From assembly GCA_031460505.1 (NCBI GenBank), contig JAVKTT010000005.1, forward strand, positions 198,572-262,571: DNA of 64,000 nt, read 5' to 3'. The notes under the pieces are model-generated. The model had not been told where the DNA came from, made no database searches, and saw only the letters and a program-made list of their open reading frames with translations. Below are positions 52,252 to 60,576 of the stretch, piece after piece. A program made the position numbers and the translations under genes. Positions within the stretch are counted from its first letter, which is position 1. Each line of letters begins with the position of its first letter. The stretch comes from JAAYTL01 sp031460505 (GTDB lineage Bacteria > Bacillota > Clostridia > Tissierellales > Tissierellaceae).

Positions 52252-52474
52252 AAATTAACTACCTCCATAATATGTATTATCTATGATAACGAACTTTTAT
52301 TTAATTTTACTGCACATCTAAATATTATACCATAGATTATGTCAGTAATTATAAAATAATTACAAATATAAAAAAACAGTAATCCTTGTATATAACTAAA
52401 TTATAGGATTATGTTATTTTTATAACGTTTTTTTGGTGTTTAATATTGCAATTTTCGGAAATATATATAGTACG

Positions 52475-52489
52475 TGATAACGATTATCA
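52475..52489 (+). promoter_or_regulatory. Fur-like box upstream of the pyruvate dehydrogenase operon
   Basis: TGATAAC-G-ATTATCA differs from a perfect 7-1-7 Fur box at one mirrored pair. It is 36 bases before the pdhA start codon, and an extended -10 sequence, TGATATAAT, follows at 52496-52504. Possible -35 and -10 boxes further upstream (TTGCAA at 52446) are less clear. Confidence 0.75.
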
Positions 52490-52524
52490 ATTGCTTGATA
52501 TAATTATTAAAGGGGGTAAAATTT

Positions 52525-53607
52525 ATGCGTCTTGAAGATTATAATCCATTGGAGAATAAACAATTCTCAATACTAAATTCTAATGGAGAAATAATTAATA
52601 AAAAAGATTTACCAAGTTTAACTGATGAAGAGCTTTTGTATCTATATAAGACTATGTTATACACTAGAGTGATTGACGAAAAAGCATTATCTTATCAAAG
52701 ACAAGGTAGAATGCTGACCTATGCTCCTAATACAGGTCAAGAAGCTGCTCAAGTTGGTAGTGGATATGCTATGAAAAAAGAAGATTGGCTGGTTCCTGCT
52801 TTTAGAGAATTAGGAGCTTGGCTTGTAAAAGGTGTTCCCCTAAAGAATATTTATCTTTATTGGTATGGTAATGAATGGGGAAGCTATACAGCAGAAGATG
52901 TTCGAGTGCTTCCTATATCGGTTCCTATTGCATCTCAGTTACAACATGCTACGGGTATAGCTATGGCAAATAATATAAAAGGTGAAAAATCTGTAGCAGT
53001 AGGATACGTAGGTGACGGCGGAACATCAGAAGGAGATTTCCATGAGGCTCTTAACTTTGCCGCAGTATTCAATGCACCTGTTGTATTTGTAGTTCAAAAT
53101 AACCAATATGCAATTTCAACCCATAGTAGTATTCAAACCATAAGTGAAAACTTTGCACTTAAAGCAGTAGCCTATGGAATGCGTGGAATACTTGTAGATG
53201 GAAATGATATTCTTGCTATGTATGCAGCTACAAAAGAAGCCATAGAAAGAGCGAGAAATGGTGAAGGTCCAACCTTAATAGAAGCTTACACCTATAGATT
53301 AGGGGCTCATACTACTTCTGATGACCCAACTAAGTATAGAGAAAATGAAGAAGTAGAAGCATGGAAAGAAAAAGACCCTATTCTTAGATTTGAAATATAT
53401 TTAAAAAATAAAGGTATTCTAACGGATGAATGGAAAGAAAAAACCTTAGATGAGTTAGAAAAAGATGTTATGTCAACATTTGAATCAATTGAAAATAAAT
53501 CTGATACGGAAATTGATGATATATTCAAGTATCATTATGAAACTATGCCTCCTCAATTAGAGGAACAACTTAATGAGTATAAATCTTTTTTAGAAGGAGG
53601 TAAATAA
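52525..53607 (+). CDS. pdhA: Pyruvate dehydrogenase E1 component, alpha subunit
   Basis: The 360-residue thiamine diphosphate enzyme subunit has the ThDP motif GDGGTSEGDFHEALNFAAVFNAP near 163-185, ending in NNQYAIST. The N-terminal order, including a LNSNGEII segment and RQGRMLTYAPNTGQEAAQ, follows Bacillus PdhA closely, so pyruvate is the likely substrate. Branched-chain keto acids and acetoin are less likely alternatives. It is the first gene of a four-gene operon, preceded by AAAGGGGG and a Fur-like box. Confidence 0.9.
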   Translation: MRLEDYNPLENKQFSILNSNGEIINKKDLPSLTDEELLYLYKTMLYTRVIDEKALSYQRQGRMLTYAPNTGQEAAQVGSGYAMKKEDWLVPAFRELGAWLVKGVPLKNIYLYWYGNEWGSYTAEDVRVLPISVPIASQLQHATGIAMANNIKGEKSVAVGYVGDGGTSEGDFHEALNFAAVFNAPVVFVVQNNQYAISTHSSIQTISENFALKAVAYGMRGILVDGNDILAMYAATKEAIERARNGEGPTLIEAYTYRLGAHTTSDDPTKYRENEEVEAWKEKDPILRFEIYLKNKGILTDEWKEKTLDELEKDVMSTFESIENKSDTEIDDIFKYHYETMPPQLEEQLNEYKSFLEGGK

Positions 53608-53608
53608 T

Positions 53609-54589
53609 ATGGCTAATACTTTAAACATTGTTCAAGCAATAAATCAAGCTTTAATGAATGAACTAGAACTTGATAATACAGTGGTTGTATATGGTGAAGA
53701 CGTCGGTCTTGAAGGTGGAGTCTTTAGAGCTACTGTTGATTTACAAAAGAAATTTGGAAAAGAAAGAGTATTTGATACCCCACTAGCTGAATCTGCAATT
53801 GTAGGTACAGCTGTAGGTATGGCTATCAACGGATTGAAGCCTGTTGTAGAAATGCAATTCTCTGGATTTGTATATCCTGCCTTCAATCAAATAATAAGTC
53901 ATGTAGCTAGAATGCGTAATAGATCTAGAGGTAAGTATACTCTGCCTATGGTAATTCGTGCACCTTATGGTGGTGGAATTAGGGCATTGGAGCATCACTC
54001 AGAGAGTTTAGAGGCTATCTTTTCCCATATTCCAGGACTTAAGTTTGTAGTTCCTTCTACTCCTTATGATGCAAAGGGACTCCTTATAGCTGCTATACGT
54101 GATCCGGATCCAGTTCTTTTCTGGGAACCTAAGAGAATATATAGAGCTTTTAAACAAGAAATTCCTGAGGAAGCATATGAGATTCCAATTGGTAAGGCAA
54201 AGATCCTTCAAGAAGGTGAAGATATAACCATAGTTACTTGGGGAGCAATGGTGAGGGATGTACAAAAGGCTGTTGAATTAATTAAAGATAAAGGTATAAG
54301 GCCTGAAATCATAGACCTTCGTACAATTGCACCAATGGATAGGGATAGCTTTATAGAATCTGTTAAGAAAACCGGAAGAATACTCGTTGTTCATGAAGCA
54401 CCAAAGACTTTAGGTGTTGGAGCAGAGATTATTTCTATTGTAAATGAAAAAGCCTTCTTATATTTAGAAGCACCACCTACACGATTAACAGGATTTGATA
54501 CTACTTTCCCATTACCAAGGGGAGAAAGCCATTATATTCCTACCCCAGAAAGAATTGCAAAAACAATCTTAGAAGTCGTGAGATATTAG
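53609..54589 (+). CDS. pdhB: Pyruvate dehydrogenase E1 component, beta subunit
   Basis: The 326-residue subunit matches Firmicutes PdhB: VYGEDVGLEGGVFRAT near 28-43, FDTPLAESAIVGTAVGMA near 55-72 and MPVIRAPYGGGIRALEHHSES near 112. It forms the E1 heterotetramer with PdhA. It begins one base after the pdhA stop, with GGAGGTAAAT as ribosome site. Confidence 0.93.
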   Translation: MANTLNIVQAINQALMNELELDNTVVVYGEDVGLEGGVFRATVDLQKKFGKERVFDTPLAESAIVGTAVGMAINGLKPVVEMQFSGFVYPAFNQIISHVARMRNRSRGKYTLPMVIRAPYGGGIRALEHHSESLEAIFSHIPGLKFVVPSTPYDAKGLLIAAIRDPDPVLFWEPKRIYRAFKQEIPEEAYEIPIGKAKILQEGEDITIVTWGAMVRDVQKAVELIKDKGIRPEIIDLRTIAPMDRDSFIESVKKTGRILVVHEAPKTLGVGAEIISIVNEKAFLYLEAPPTRLTGFDTTFPLPRGESHYIPTPERIAKTILEVVRY

Positions 54590-54604
54590 GAGGAGGTTAG
54601 AAAT

Positions 54605-55909
54605 ATGAAATTTGAATTTCGTTTCCCTGATATAGGTGAGGGCCTTGATGAAGGTGTAATAATGAAATGGCTAGTTGAAGAAGGAGATAGTATTAAAGAA
54701 GGAGATTCTGTTGCAGAAGTTGAGACAGATAAAGTTACTACAGAGATTCCTTCTCCTAGAACAGGTAAAGTTGGAAAACTAATGTATAAAGAAGGAGATA
54801 CTGTTAATGTGGGAGAGGTTCTTATTACTATTGAAGTTGAGGGAACTAGTGATATAGAAGAGATCGTTGAATCTGAAGTTGTAGAAGAAGAAACTGCAGG
54901 AGTTGTTGGCGAAGTAATTGCTTCATCAGAAGTCATACCTCCTAGTACAGAAGAGGTTGCCTTTTCTTCTAAACCAGTTACAAATAAAAAAGTATTAGCC
55001 ACACCTGTTGCAAGGAAAATGGCTAAGGATTTAGGAGTAGATATTGCCTCAGTAGTAGGTACCGGACCAAATTGTAGAGTAATGAAAGAAGATATCCAAA
55101 ATGCTAAAGCTCAAGAATCTGAACCTACTCCAACTCCAGCGTTAGCACCAGAAGTCGCAAAACCAACTCCTACAGCAGCGCTTCCAACAACTACAGTTGT
55201 AGCACAAGAAAATGAAGAGAGAATCCCTCTTACAAAGATAAGAAAAACTATATCTCAGCGTATGACTCAATCAAGATTTACCATCCCTCATACTACTGCA
55301 ATGGATGAAATAGATATCAGTAAACTAGTTGAGTTTAGAAAGAAATACAAGGATTTATTAATGGAAGAAGATGTTAAATTAACTTATCTACCATTTATTA
55401 TAAAGGCAGTAATAGTAGCACTAAAGAAATTCCCAGAGTTTAATGCAACTCTAGATGAAGAGAAAGAAGAATTAATATTAAAGTACTACTATAATATAGG
55501 TATAGCAACTGATACTGAAAGAGGCCTTATGGTTCCAGTAGTTAAAGATGCTGATAAATTAAGTATAATAGAACTTGCTAAGAAAATAGAAGAAGTAAGT
55601 ACTAGGGCTAAAGAAAACAAATCCCAGCTCCATGAATTAAGAGGAGGTACCTTTAGCGTAACAAACTATGGATCAATTGGTGGGCATTTTGGTATACCAA
55701 TTATCAATTACCCAGAATCTGCAATATTAGGTTTAGGTAGAGTAGTCAAAAAACCTATTGTAAAAGATGATGAAATTGTAATTGCTAATATACTTCCTGT
55801 ATCATTATCCTATGACCATAGAACAATTGACGGAGCTAGTGGGTCACATTTTATCAATCTATTGAGAGAATTATTAAGTGATCCAGACATATTATTATTA
55901 AGAGCTTAA
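54605..55909 (+). CDS. pdhC: Dihydrolipoamide acetyltransferase (E2)
   Basis: The 434-residue protein has one lipoyl domain (1-76) with the lipoylated Lys in VETDKVTTE, an acidic and Pro/Thr-rich linker, an E3/E1-binding domain near 128-165 (ATPVARKMAKDLGVDI), a second Ala/Pro/Thr linker, and the catalytic domain (about 200-434) with active-site SYDHRTIDGA. It forms the core of the complex. AGGAGGAGG precedes the ATG. Confidence 0.94.
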   Translation: MKFEFRFPDIGEGLDEGVIMKWLVEEGDSIKEGDSVAEVETDKVTTEIPSPRTGKVGKLMYKEGDTVNVGEVLITIEVEGTSDIEEIVESEVVEEETAGVVGEVIASSEVIPPSTEEVAFSSKPVTNKKVLATPVARKMAKDLGVDIASVVGTGPNCRVMKEDIQNAKAQESEPTPTPALAPEVAKPTPTAALPTTTVVAQENEERIPLTKIRKTISQRMTQSRFTIPHTTAMDEIDISKLVEFRKKYKDLLMEEDVKLTYLPFIIKAVIVALKKFPEFNATLDEEKEELILKYYYNIGIATDTERGLMVPVVKDADKLSIIELAKKIEEVSTRAKENKSQLHELRGGTFSVTNYGSIGGHFGIPIINYPESAILGLGRVVKKPIVKDDEIVIANILPVSLSYDHRTIDGASGSHFINLLRELLSDPDILLLRA

Positions 55910-55925
55910 AGGATAGGGTGATAGA

Positions 55926-57305
55926 ATGGCAAGATATGATATTGTAATCCTAGGCGGAGGACCTGGAGGATATATAGCAGCTATAAAAGCATCCCAGTTG
56001 GGAGCAAAAGTAGCTGTTGTTGAAAAGGATAGATTAGGTGGGGTATGTCTCAATTGGGGATGTATCCCTACCAAAACCATGTTGGTTACAGCAAAGCAAT
56101 ATAAAGATGTATTAAGGGCAGAAGAATTTGGAATCAAGGGAGTAGATGTTTCAAAGGTCAGTGTAGATTGGAATATGTTGCTACAAAGAAAAGACACGGT
56201 AGTAAATAGGCTTGTTTCTGGAATAGAAATGCTATTTAAAAAGAATAAGATTGATTTTTATAGTGGTATGGGAACAGTCATCAATAAAAATCAAATTGAA
56301 GTAAATGGGGAAGTAATTGATTTTGATAAATTGATTATTGCTACTGGAGCTTCAAGTAAATACGTCGATATACCTGGATTAGATGAAGCCATAAAATCTG
56401 GTAAAGCCATGGATAATTATGGAGTTCTTCAGTTAGAAGATATACCAAAGGAAATAGTAATGGTAGGAGCCAATGTATATGCAATTGAGTTTGCTACTTT
56501 ATTTAGTGCTATAGGCTCAAATGTTACCATTATTCATAATCAAAAACAAATACTACCTTTTATAGAAAATGAACTTGCAAAAACCTTAGAGAGACAACTA
56601 AAAAAAGACGGTGTAAAAATTATATCTGATGCTAATTTTAAAGAAATTAGAGAGCAAGAGATTGTAGTTGACCATAAGGGTAAGGAAAAAACTTTCTCCG
56701 GGGATAAATATATGTTATTCCTTGGTACCAAGGCTAATTTGGCTGGTTTAGAAAGTTTAAACTTAAAGTTAAGCCCTAGGGGTTTTATTGAAACTAATGA
56801 CAAGATGGAAACCAGTGTTGAAGGAGTATATGCCATAGGAGATGTAATTGGTAAGTATCCATTGGCTCATGTTGCTTCTGCTGAAGGAATTGTAGCAGCA
56901 GAAAATATAATGGGCATTAGTAGTTCATTAAATTATAATCTAGTTCCTACAGTAGTATATAGTTTCCCTGAATTAGCAAGTGTGGGGATTAGCGAAGAAA
57001 CTGCTAAGGAACAAGGGCTTGATTATAAGGTAAGTAAATTCCCACTTTCTGCAAATGGAATGGCGATTGCCAATGGTGAAACTGTTGGATTTGTCAAGAT
57101 TATTTCCGATAATCAATATGGAGAGATTATAGGTGTTCATATAATGGCTAGTCATGCTAGTGATATGATCTCAAAAGCAGTTGCCCTAATGCAAATTGAA
57201 GGCACTGTATATGATTTAGCTAAAACAATTCATCCACATCCAACCTTTGCAGAAGCTATGGTTGAAGCAGCCTATGGCTCAATAGATAAACCAATTCATA
57301 TATAA
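55926..57305 (+). CDS. lpdA: Dihydrolipoamide dehydrogenase (E3)
   Basis: The 459-residue flavoprotein has FAD motif GGGPGGYIAAIKASQLG (8-24), the redox disulfide in GGVCLNWGCIPTK near 36-48 (usual form GGTCLNVGCIPSK), an ATGASS segment, and the His-Glu pair in HPHPTFAEAM near 435. The usual NAD glycine motif near 178 reads VGANVYAIEFA, so its first Gly positions are partly changed. It closes the operon. Confidence 0.93.
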   Translation: MARYDIVILGGGPGGYIAAIKASQLGAKVAVVEKDRLGGVCLNWGCIPTKTMLVTAKQYKDVLRAEEFGIKGVDVSKVSVDWNMLLQRKDTVVNRLVSGIEMLFKKNKIDFYSGMGTVINKNQIEVNGEVIDFDKLIIATGASSKYVDIPGLDEAIKSGKAMDNYGVLQLEDIPKEIVMVGANVYAIEFATLFSAIGSNVTIIHNQKQILPFIENELAKTLERQLKKDGVKIISDANFKEIREQEIVVDHKGKEKTFSGDKYMLFLGTKANLAGLESLNLKLSPRGFIETNDKMETSVEGVYAIGDVIGKYPLAHVASAEGIVAAENIMGISSSLNYNLVPTVVYSFPELASVGISEETAKEQGLDYKVSKFPLSANGMAIANGETVGFVKIISDNQYGEIIGVHIMASHASDMISKAVALMQIEGTVYDLAKTIHPHPTFAEAMVEAAYGSIDKPIHI

Positions 57306-57309
57306 ACAC

Positions 57310-57344
57310 AAACAAGACAAGGGGACGTTTCACTTGTCTTGTTT
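57310..57344. repeat. REP-like 35-bp palindrome bounding the RAYT gene
   Basis: AAACAAGACAAG and CTTGTCTTGTTT enclose GGGACGTTTCA. It is identical, in the opposite orientation, to 45247-45281. It ends at the stop codon of the RAYT gene and lies five bases after lpdA. Confidence 0.88.
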
Positions 57345-58099
57345 TATTGTTTTATTGCCCTCTCTATAACTGCCTTACCCATATCTAGTGCCCTACTTAA
57401 TTGTCGTAAACTTATATTGAACTCGTTATATATTTTCTTAATCATACCATTTCTCTCTTTCAATGGTAATTTGATTAAATTATCAATGTCATATTTATTC
57501 TGTATCATCTTTTTTATTGTATCATCGTTGTAACTCCTATTTACCTTGTATTCTAGGCATTCATCATTATTCTTTTCACTCATATGATTGACAAAGCTAT
57601 CAATGGTTGGAAAATAGGACCTTATTAGTTCTGTATCTATAAAGGATACTTCTCCGCCATAGTCAAATAAATATTGATTATAACTACTCCATTCATAATC
57701 TTTTAATTCCCTTACCATACCTGCCTTAAGTGGGTTTTGGTGAATATACCTTAAAACAGTTACCAAATAGCTCTCTGTCTCTACAGATTCACTTCTAAAT
57801 CTATTCTGAAATAAATGACCCGTTCTTTCATGTTTCTTATTATGCCAACTTACATATCCTACTGTTATCCGTTTAATGCTTGTCCCAATCTCCTCGTCCT
57901 CTTTTATCAATAAATGAACATGGTTATCCATTAAGCAATAAGCATATAATTCGAAATTTCCAGCCCTTTTAGCTTTAATAATGCAGTCAACAAACTTTTC
58001 CCTATCTTCCTCGTCCATAAAGATATTTCTCTTATCAATTCCTCTTAGCATAACGTGATAAATACCTGTGCTACTTTTTTCCCTTGCATACCGCGCCAT
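57344..58099 (-). CDS. REP-associated tyrosine transposase (RAYT, Y1_Tnp)
   Basis: The 251-residue protein is a single HUH transposase related to IS200/IS605 TnpA. The start region reads YHVMLRGIDKRNIF, the HUH motif is HVHLL near 82-86, and a catalytic Tyr is likely in YLVTVLRYIHQNP near 130-142. The C-terminal part (LSRALDMGKAVIERAI) looks like a small helix-turn-helix. I start at ATG 58099, after GGGGTGA. An ATG at 58168 has no ribosome site. REP-like hairpins with a GGGACGTTT core bound both sides of the gene, as expected for RAYTs. Confidence 0.9.
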   Translation of the reverse strand: MARYAREKSSTGIYHVMLRGIDKRNIFMDEEDREKFVDCIIKAKRAGNFELYAYCLMDNHVHLLIKEDEEIGTSIKRITVGYVSWHNKKHERTGHLFQNRFRSESVETESYLVTVLRYIHQNPLKAGMVRELKDYEWSSYNQYLFDYGGEVSFIDTELIRSYFPTIDSFVNHMSEKNNDECLEYKVNRSYNDDTIKKMIQNKYDIDNLIKLPLKERNGMIKKIYNEFNISLRQLSRALDMGKAVIERAIKQ

Positions 58100-58175
58100 A
58101 GTATCACCCCATTCAAATATAGCATAGAAACTATTGTCATACAATCTAAATATTCTCAATTCTTCCACAGCTCAT

Positions 58176-58227
58176 CAAGACAGGTGAAACGTCCCCTTGT
58201 CTTCAGGTTAAACGTCCCCTTGTCTTG
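58176..58227. repeat. Tandem REP-like elements upstream of the RAYT gene
   Basis: CAAGACAGGTGAAACGTCCCC followed by TTGTCTT is repeated as CAGGTTAAACGTCCCC plus TTGTCTTG. Both halves match the palindrome at 45247 and 57310. Confidence 0.82.
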
Positions 58228-58309
58228 GAGTTTGTTTTTATTAGTCATATATGATAATATATAAAGCCGATGAGTAGTAACAAATATATAGAAACGGGGG
58301 GTTGTAACA

Positions 58310-58651
58310 ATGCCTGATTTACCAAATTGTCCAAAGTGCAACTCTGAATATACTTATGAGGATGGAGCTTTGTTAGTATGTCCTGAATGCGCTCATGAAT
58401 GGACTCTTGAGTCTCAAGAAGAAAAATTGCCAGAAGAGAAGGTATATACAGATGCACATGGTAATATTTTAGTTGATGGGGATTCAGTTACAGTAATAAA
58501 GGACCTAAAAGTAAAAGGTAGTTCATTGGTTGTTAAGAAAGGTACTAAAGTTAAAAACATACGCTTAATCGATGAAGATCATGATATTGACTGTAAAATC
58601 GATGGTATAGGTGCCATGAAATTAAAGACCGAGTTTGTAAAGAAGTTATAG
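58310..58651 (+). CDS. YjdM/PhnA-like zinc-ribbon protein
   Basis: The 113-residue protein starts with a zinc ribbon, CPKCNSEYTYEDGALLVCPECAHEW (8-32), and ends with a YjdM domain, VKDLKVKGSSLVVKKGTKVKNIRL. The family was named alkylphosphonate utilisation protein (PhnA), but no phosphonate genes are here, and the true function is unknown. A GGGGGG ribosome site precedes the ATG. Confidence 0.92.
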   Translation: MPDLPNCPKCNSEYTYEDGALLVCPECAHEWTLESQEEKLPEEKVYTDAHGNILVDGDSVTVIKDLKVKGSSLVVKKGTKVKNIRLIDEDHDIDCKIDGIGAMKLKTEFVKKL

Positions 58652-58656
58652 TATGA

Positions 58657-58702
58657 AAAGAGACATGGAGTCTGGTCAGACCATACCCCATGTCTCTTTA
58701 AT
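58657..58702. terminator. Terminator after yjdM
   Basis: AAAGAGACATGG pairs with CCATGTCTCTTT around an inner TGGTCAGACCA palindrome. Confidence 0.85.
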
Positions 58703-58715
58703 TTTGCCAAAGTGG

Positions 58716-58747
58716 AACAAGACAGATGAAACGTCCCCTTGTCTTAT
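58716..58747. repeat. REP-like element at the end of the exporter gene
   Basis: AACAAGACAGATGAAACGTCC followed by CCTTGTCTTATT is another copy of the 45247/57310 family. It overlaps the stop codon of the ABC exporter gene. Confidence 0.8.
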
Positions 58748-60576
58748 TCTAATTCTATTGCTCCTGTATTTAGTGCATAATATCTACCCTTTTGATTCAT
58801 CAAATCATTGTGGTTTCCACGTTCTATGATTTCACCTTTTTCCAGTACCATTATTGCATTGGAATCACGTACTGTAGATAATCTATGGGCAATTACAAAT
58901 GTAGTTCTTCCATCCATCAACTTATCCATACCCTCTGATATAAGCTTTTCTGTTCTTGTATCTACGGAGGAAGTTGCTTCGTCTAAAATTAATATTGTTG
59001 GATTTGCTACTGCTGCTCTTGCTATTGATAATAGCTGACGTTCACCTTGAGATAGATTTCCTCCATCAGCTGTAAGGAATGTGTCATATCCTTCTGGTAG
59101 ATGTTTTATGAAATAATGAGCATTAGCAAGCTTTGCTGCTTCTTTTACTTCTTCGTCTGTAGCATCTAATCTACCATATCTAATATTGTCTGCAACAGTT
59201 CCTTCAAATAAGTGTACATCTTGAAGTACTATACTCATTGTGCTTCTTAAATCATATTTTTTGATACGTCTAATATCTATTCCATCATAATATATTGTTC
59301 CTTCGTTGATTTCATAGAATCTATTGATTAGATTTGTTATAGTAGTTTTACCTGCACCTGTTGAACCTACAAATGCTATTTTTTGTCCTGGTTTAGCAAA
59401 TAGATTTACATTCTTTAAAATTCTTTGACCAGGCACATATCCAAAATCTATGTTTTCAAATGTTATATGCCCTTCAAGTGGTACAAACTCAAATTCTCCA
59501 TCTTCTAAAGGCACTTTCCAACAAAGATTGTTTTTACCAGTACAATCCTCTACTAACTCTACATCGCCTTCATCTATTTCAACTTCTTCATCTATAACTT
59601 TAAATATTCTTTCTGCCCCTGCTAAAGCAGCAAATAATGTATTTAATTGGTTTGAAACCATTGTAATAGGTCTAGAAATTGATCTTGTAAACTGTAAGAA
59701 GGCTGCTATGTTACCTATACTTAAATTACCCTGCAATACTAGATAAGCACCAAACATTGCTACAAGACCATATAATACAAAAGATAGGTTTCCCATGATT
59801 GGCATAAGCATTACTCCAAAGGTTGAAGCAAGTGTGCTTGATTTTCTTAAAGCCTCATTCTTCTTTTCAAATTCTTCAATAGCTCTGTCTTCATAATTAA
59901 AAACCTTAACTACCTTTTGACCTGACATCATCTCTTCGATGTATCCATTCATATTAGCTAATTGTGCCTGTTGGTTTCTAAAATTCTTTGCTGATCTTTT
60001 CCCAACAAAACTTACAGAAGCAAGCATGACTCCTAACATTATGACTACTATTCCTGTTAGTAACGGACTTATATATAACATCATAATAAATGTACCAACA
60101 ACTGTTATGGTTGAAATAATAATCTGAGACACACTTTGCTCTAGTGATTGGTTTAGCATATCTACATCATTGGTAAATGTAGACATAAGCTCTCCATGAG
60201 AATGTCTATCGAAAAACGGTATTGGCAACTTCTCCATATGAGAAAACATATCATCACGTAATTTATGAATAGTTCTTTGTGCAAGTCTTGCCATTGATAA
60301 ATTACCTATATATTGACCTAAGGCTATAGTTATAACCAATCCTATCATTATTGATAAATACTTAATAAATACGCTCTTATTAAAATCTCCAACTAATGTA
60401 TCTATAATAGGACTTAACATGGAGTTGGCACCTATTTGAGCTACAGCTCCTAGTATAATGAAAAATATACCTATTATAAATAGAGATTTATTGAATTTAA
60501 AGTAACTAAATAATCTCATTATAGTTTGTTTTGGATTATTGGGACGTAATTGACGCATTTTTCTTTGATCTTTCAT
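58744..60576 (-). CDS. ABC exporter subunit with catalytic ATPase site (BmrD/LmrD-like)
   Basis: The 610-residue protein has six membrane segments (about 35-330) and an ABC ATPase with Walker A GSTGAGKTT near 403, Walker B ILILDEATSSVD with intact Glu and switch VIAHRLS. Its signature reads LSQGERQ instead of LSGGQ. A domain extension (about 340-370) is usual for the D-type subunit. It is the partner of the gene upstream, which it overlaps by four bases. The pair forms a heterodimeric multidrug-type exporter. Confidence 0.92.
   Translation of the reverse strand: MKDQRKMRQLRPNNPKQTIMRLFSYFKFNKSLFIIGIFFIILGAVAQIGANSMLSPIIDTLVGDFNKSVFIKYLSIMIGLVITIALGQYIGNLSMARLAQRTIHKLRDDMFSHMEKLPIPFFDRHSHGELMSTFTNDVDMLNQSLEQSVSQIIISTITVVGTFIMMLYISPLLTGIVVIMLGVMLASVSFVGKRSAKNFRNQQAQLANMNGYIEEMMSGQKVVKVFNYEDRAIEEFEKKNEALRKSSTLASTFGVMLMPIMGNLSFVLYGLVAMFGAYLVLQGNLSIGNIAAFLQFTRSISRPITMVSNQLNTLFAALAGAERIFKVIDEEVEIDEGDVELVEDCTGKNNLCWKVPLEDGEFEFVPLEGHITFENIDFGYVPGQRILKNVNLFAKPGQKIAFVGSTGAGKTTITNLINRFYEINEGTIYYDGIDIRRIKKYDLRSTMSIVLQDVHLFEGTVADNIRYGRLDATDEEVKEAAKLANAHYFIKHLPEGYDTFLTADGGNLSQGERQLLSIARAAVANPTILILDEATSSVDTRTEKLISEGMDKLMDGRTTFVIAHRLSTVRDSNAIMVLEKGEIIERGNHNDLMNQKGRYYALNTGAIELE

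Noticed and set aside
52255..52290. A second Fur box upstream of uppP (TATGATAACGAAC at 52273)
   Set aside because: Only one half-site is present and there is no matching inverted half at the right distance.
53644..55002. Minus-strand open frames opposite the pyruvate dehydrogenase genes
   Set aside because: They are low-complexity (Ser/Thr-rich) mirror frames of conserved coding sequence and have no start signals.
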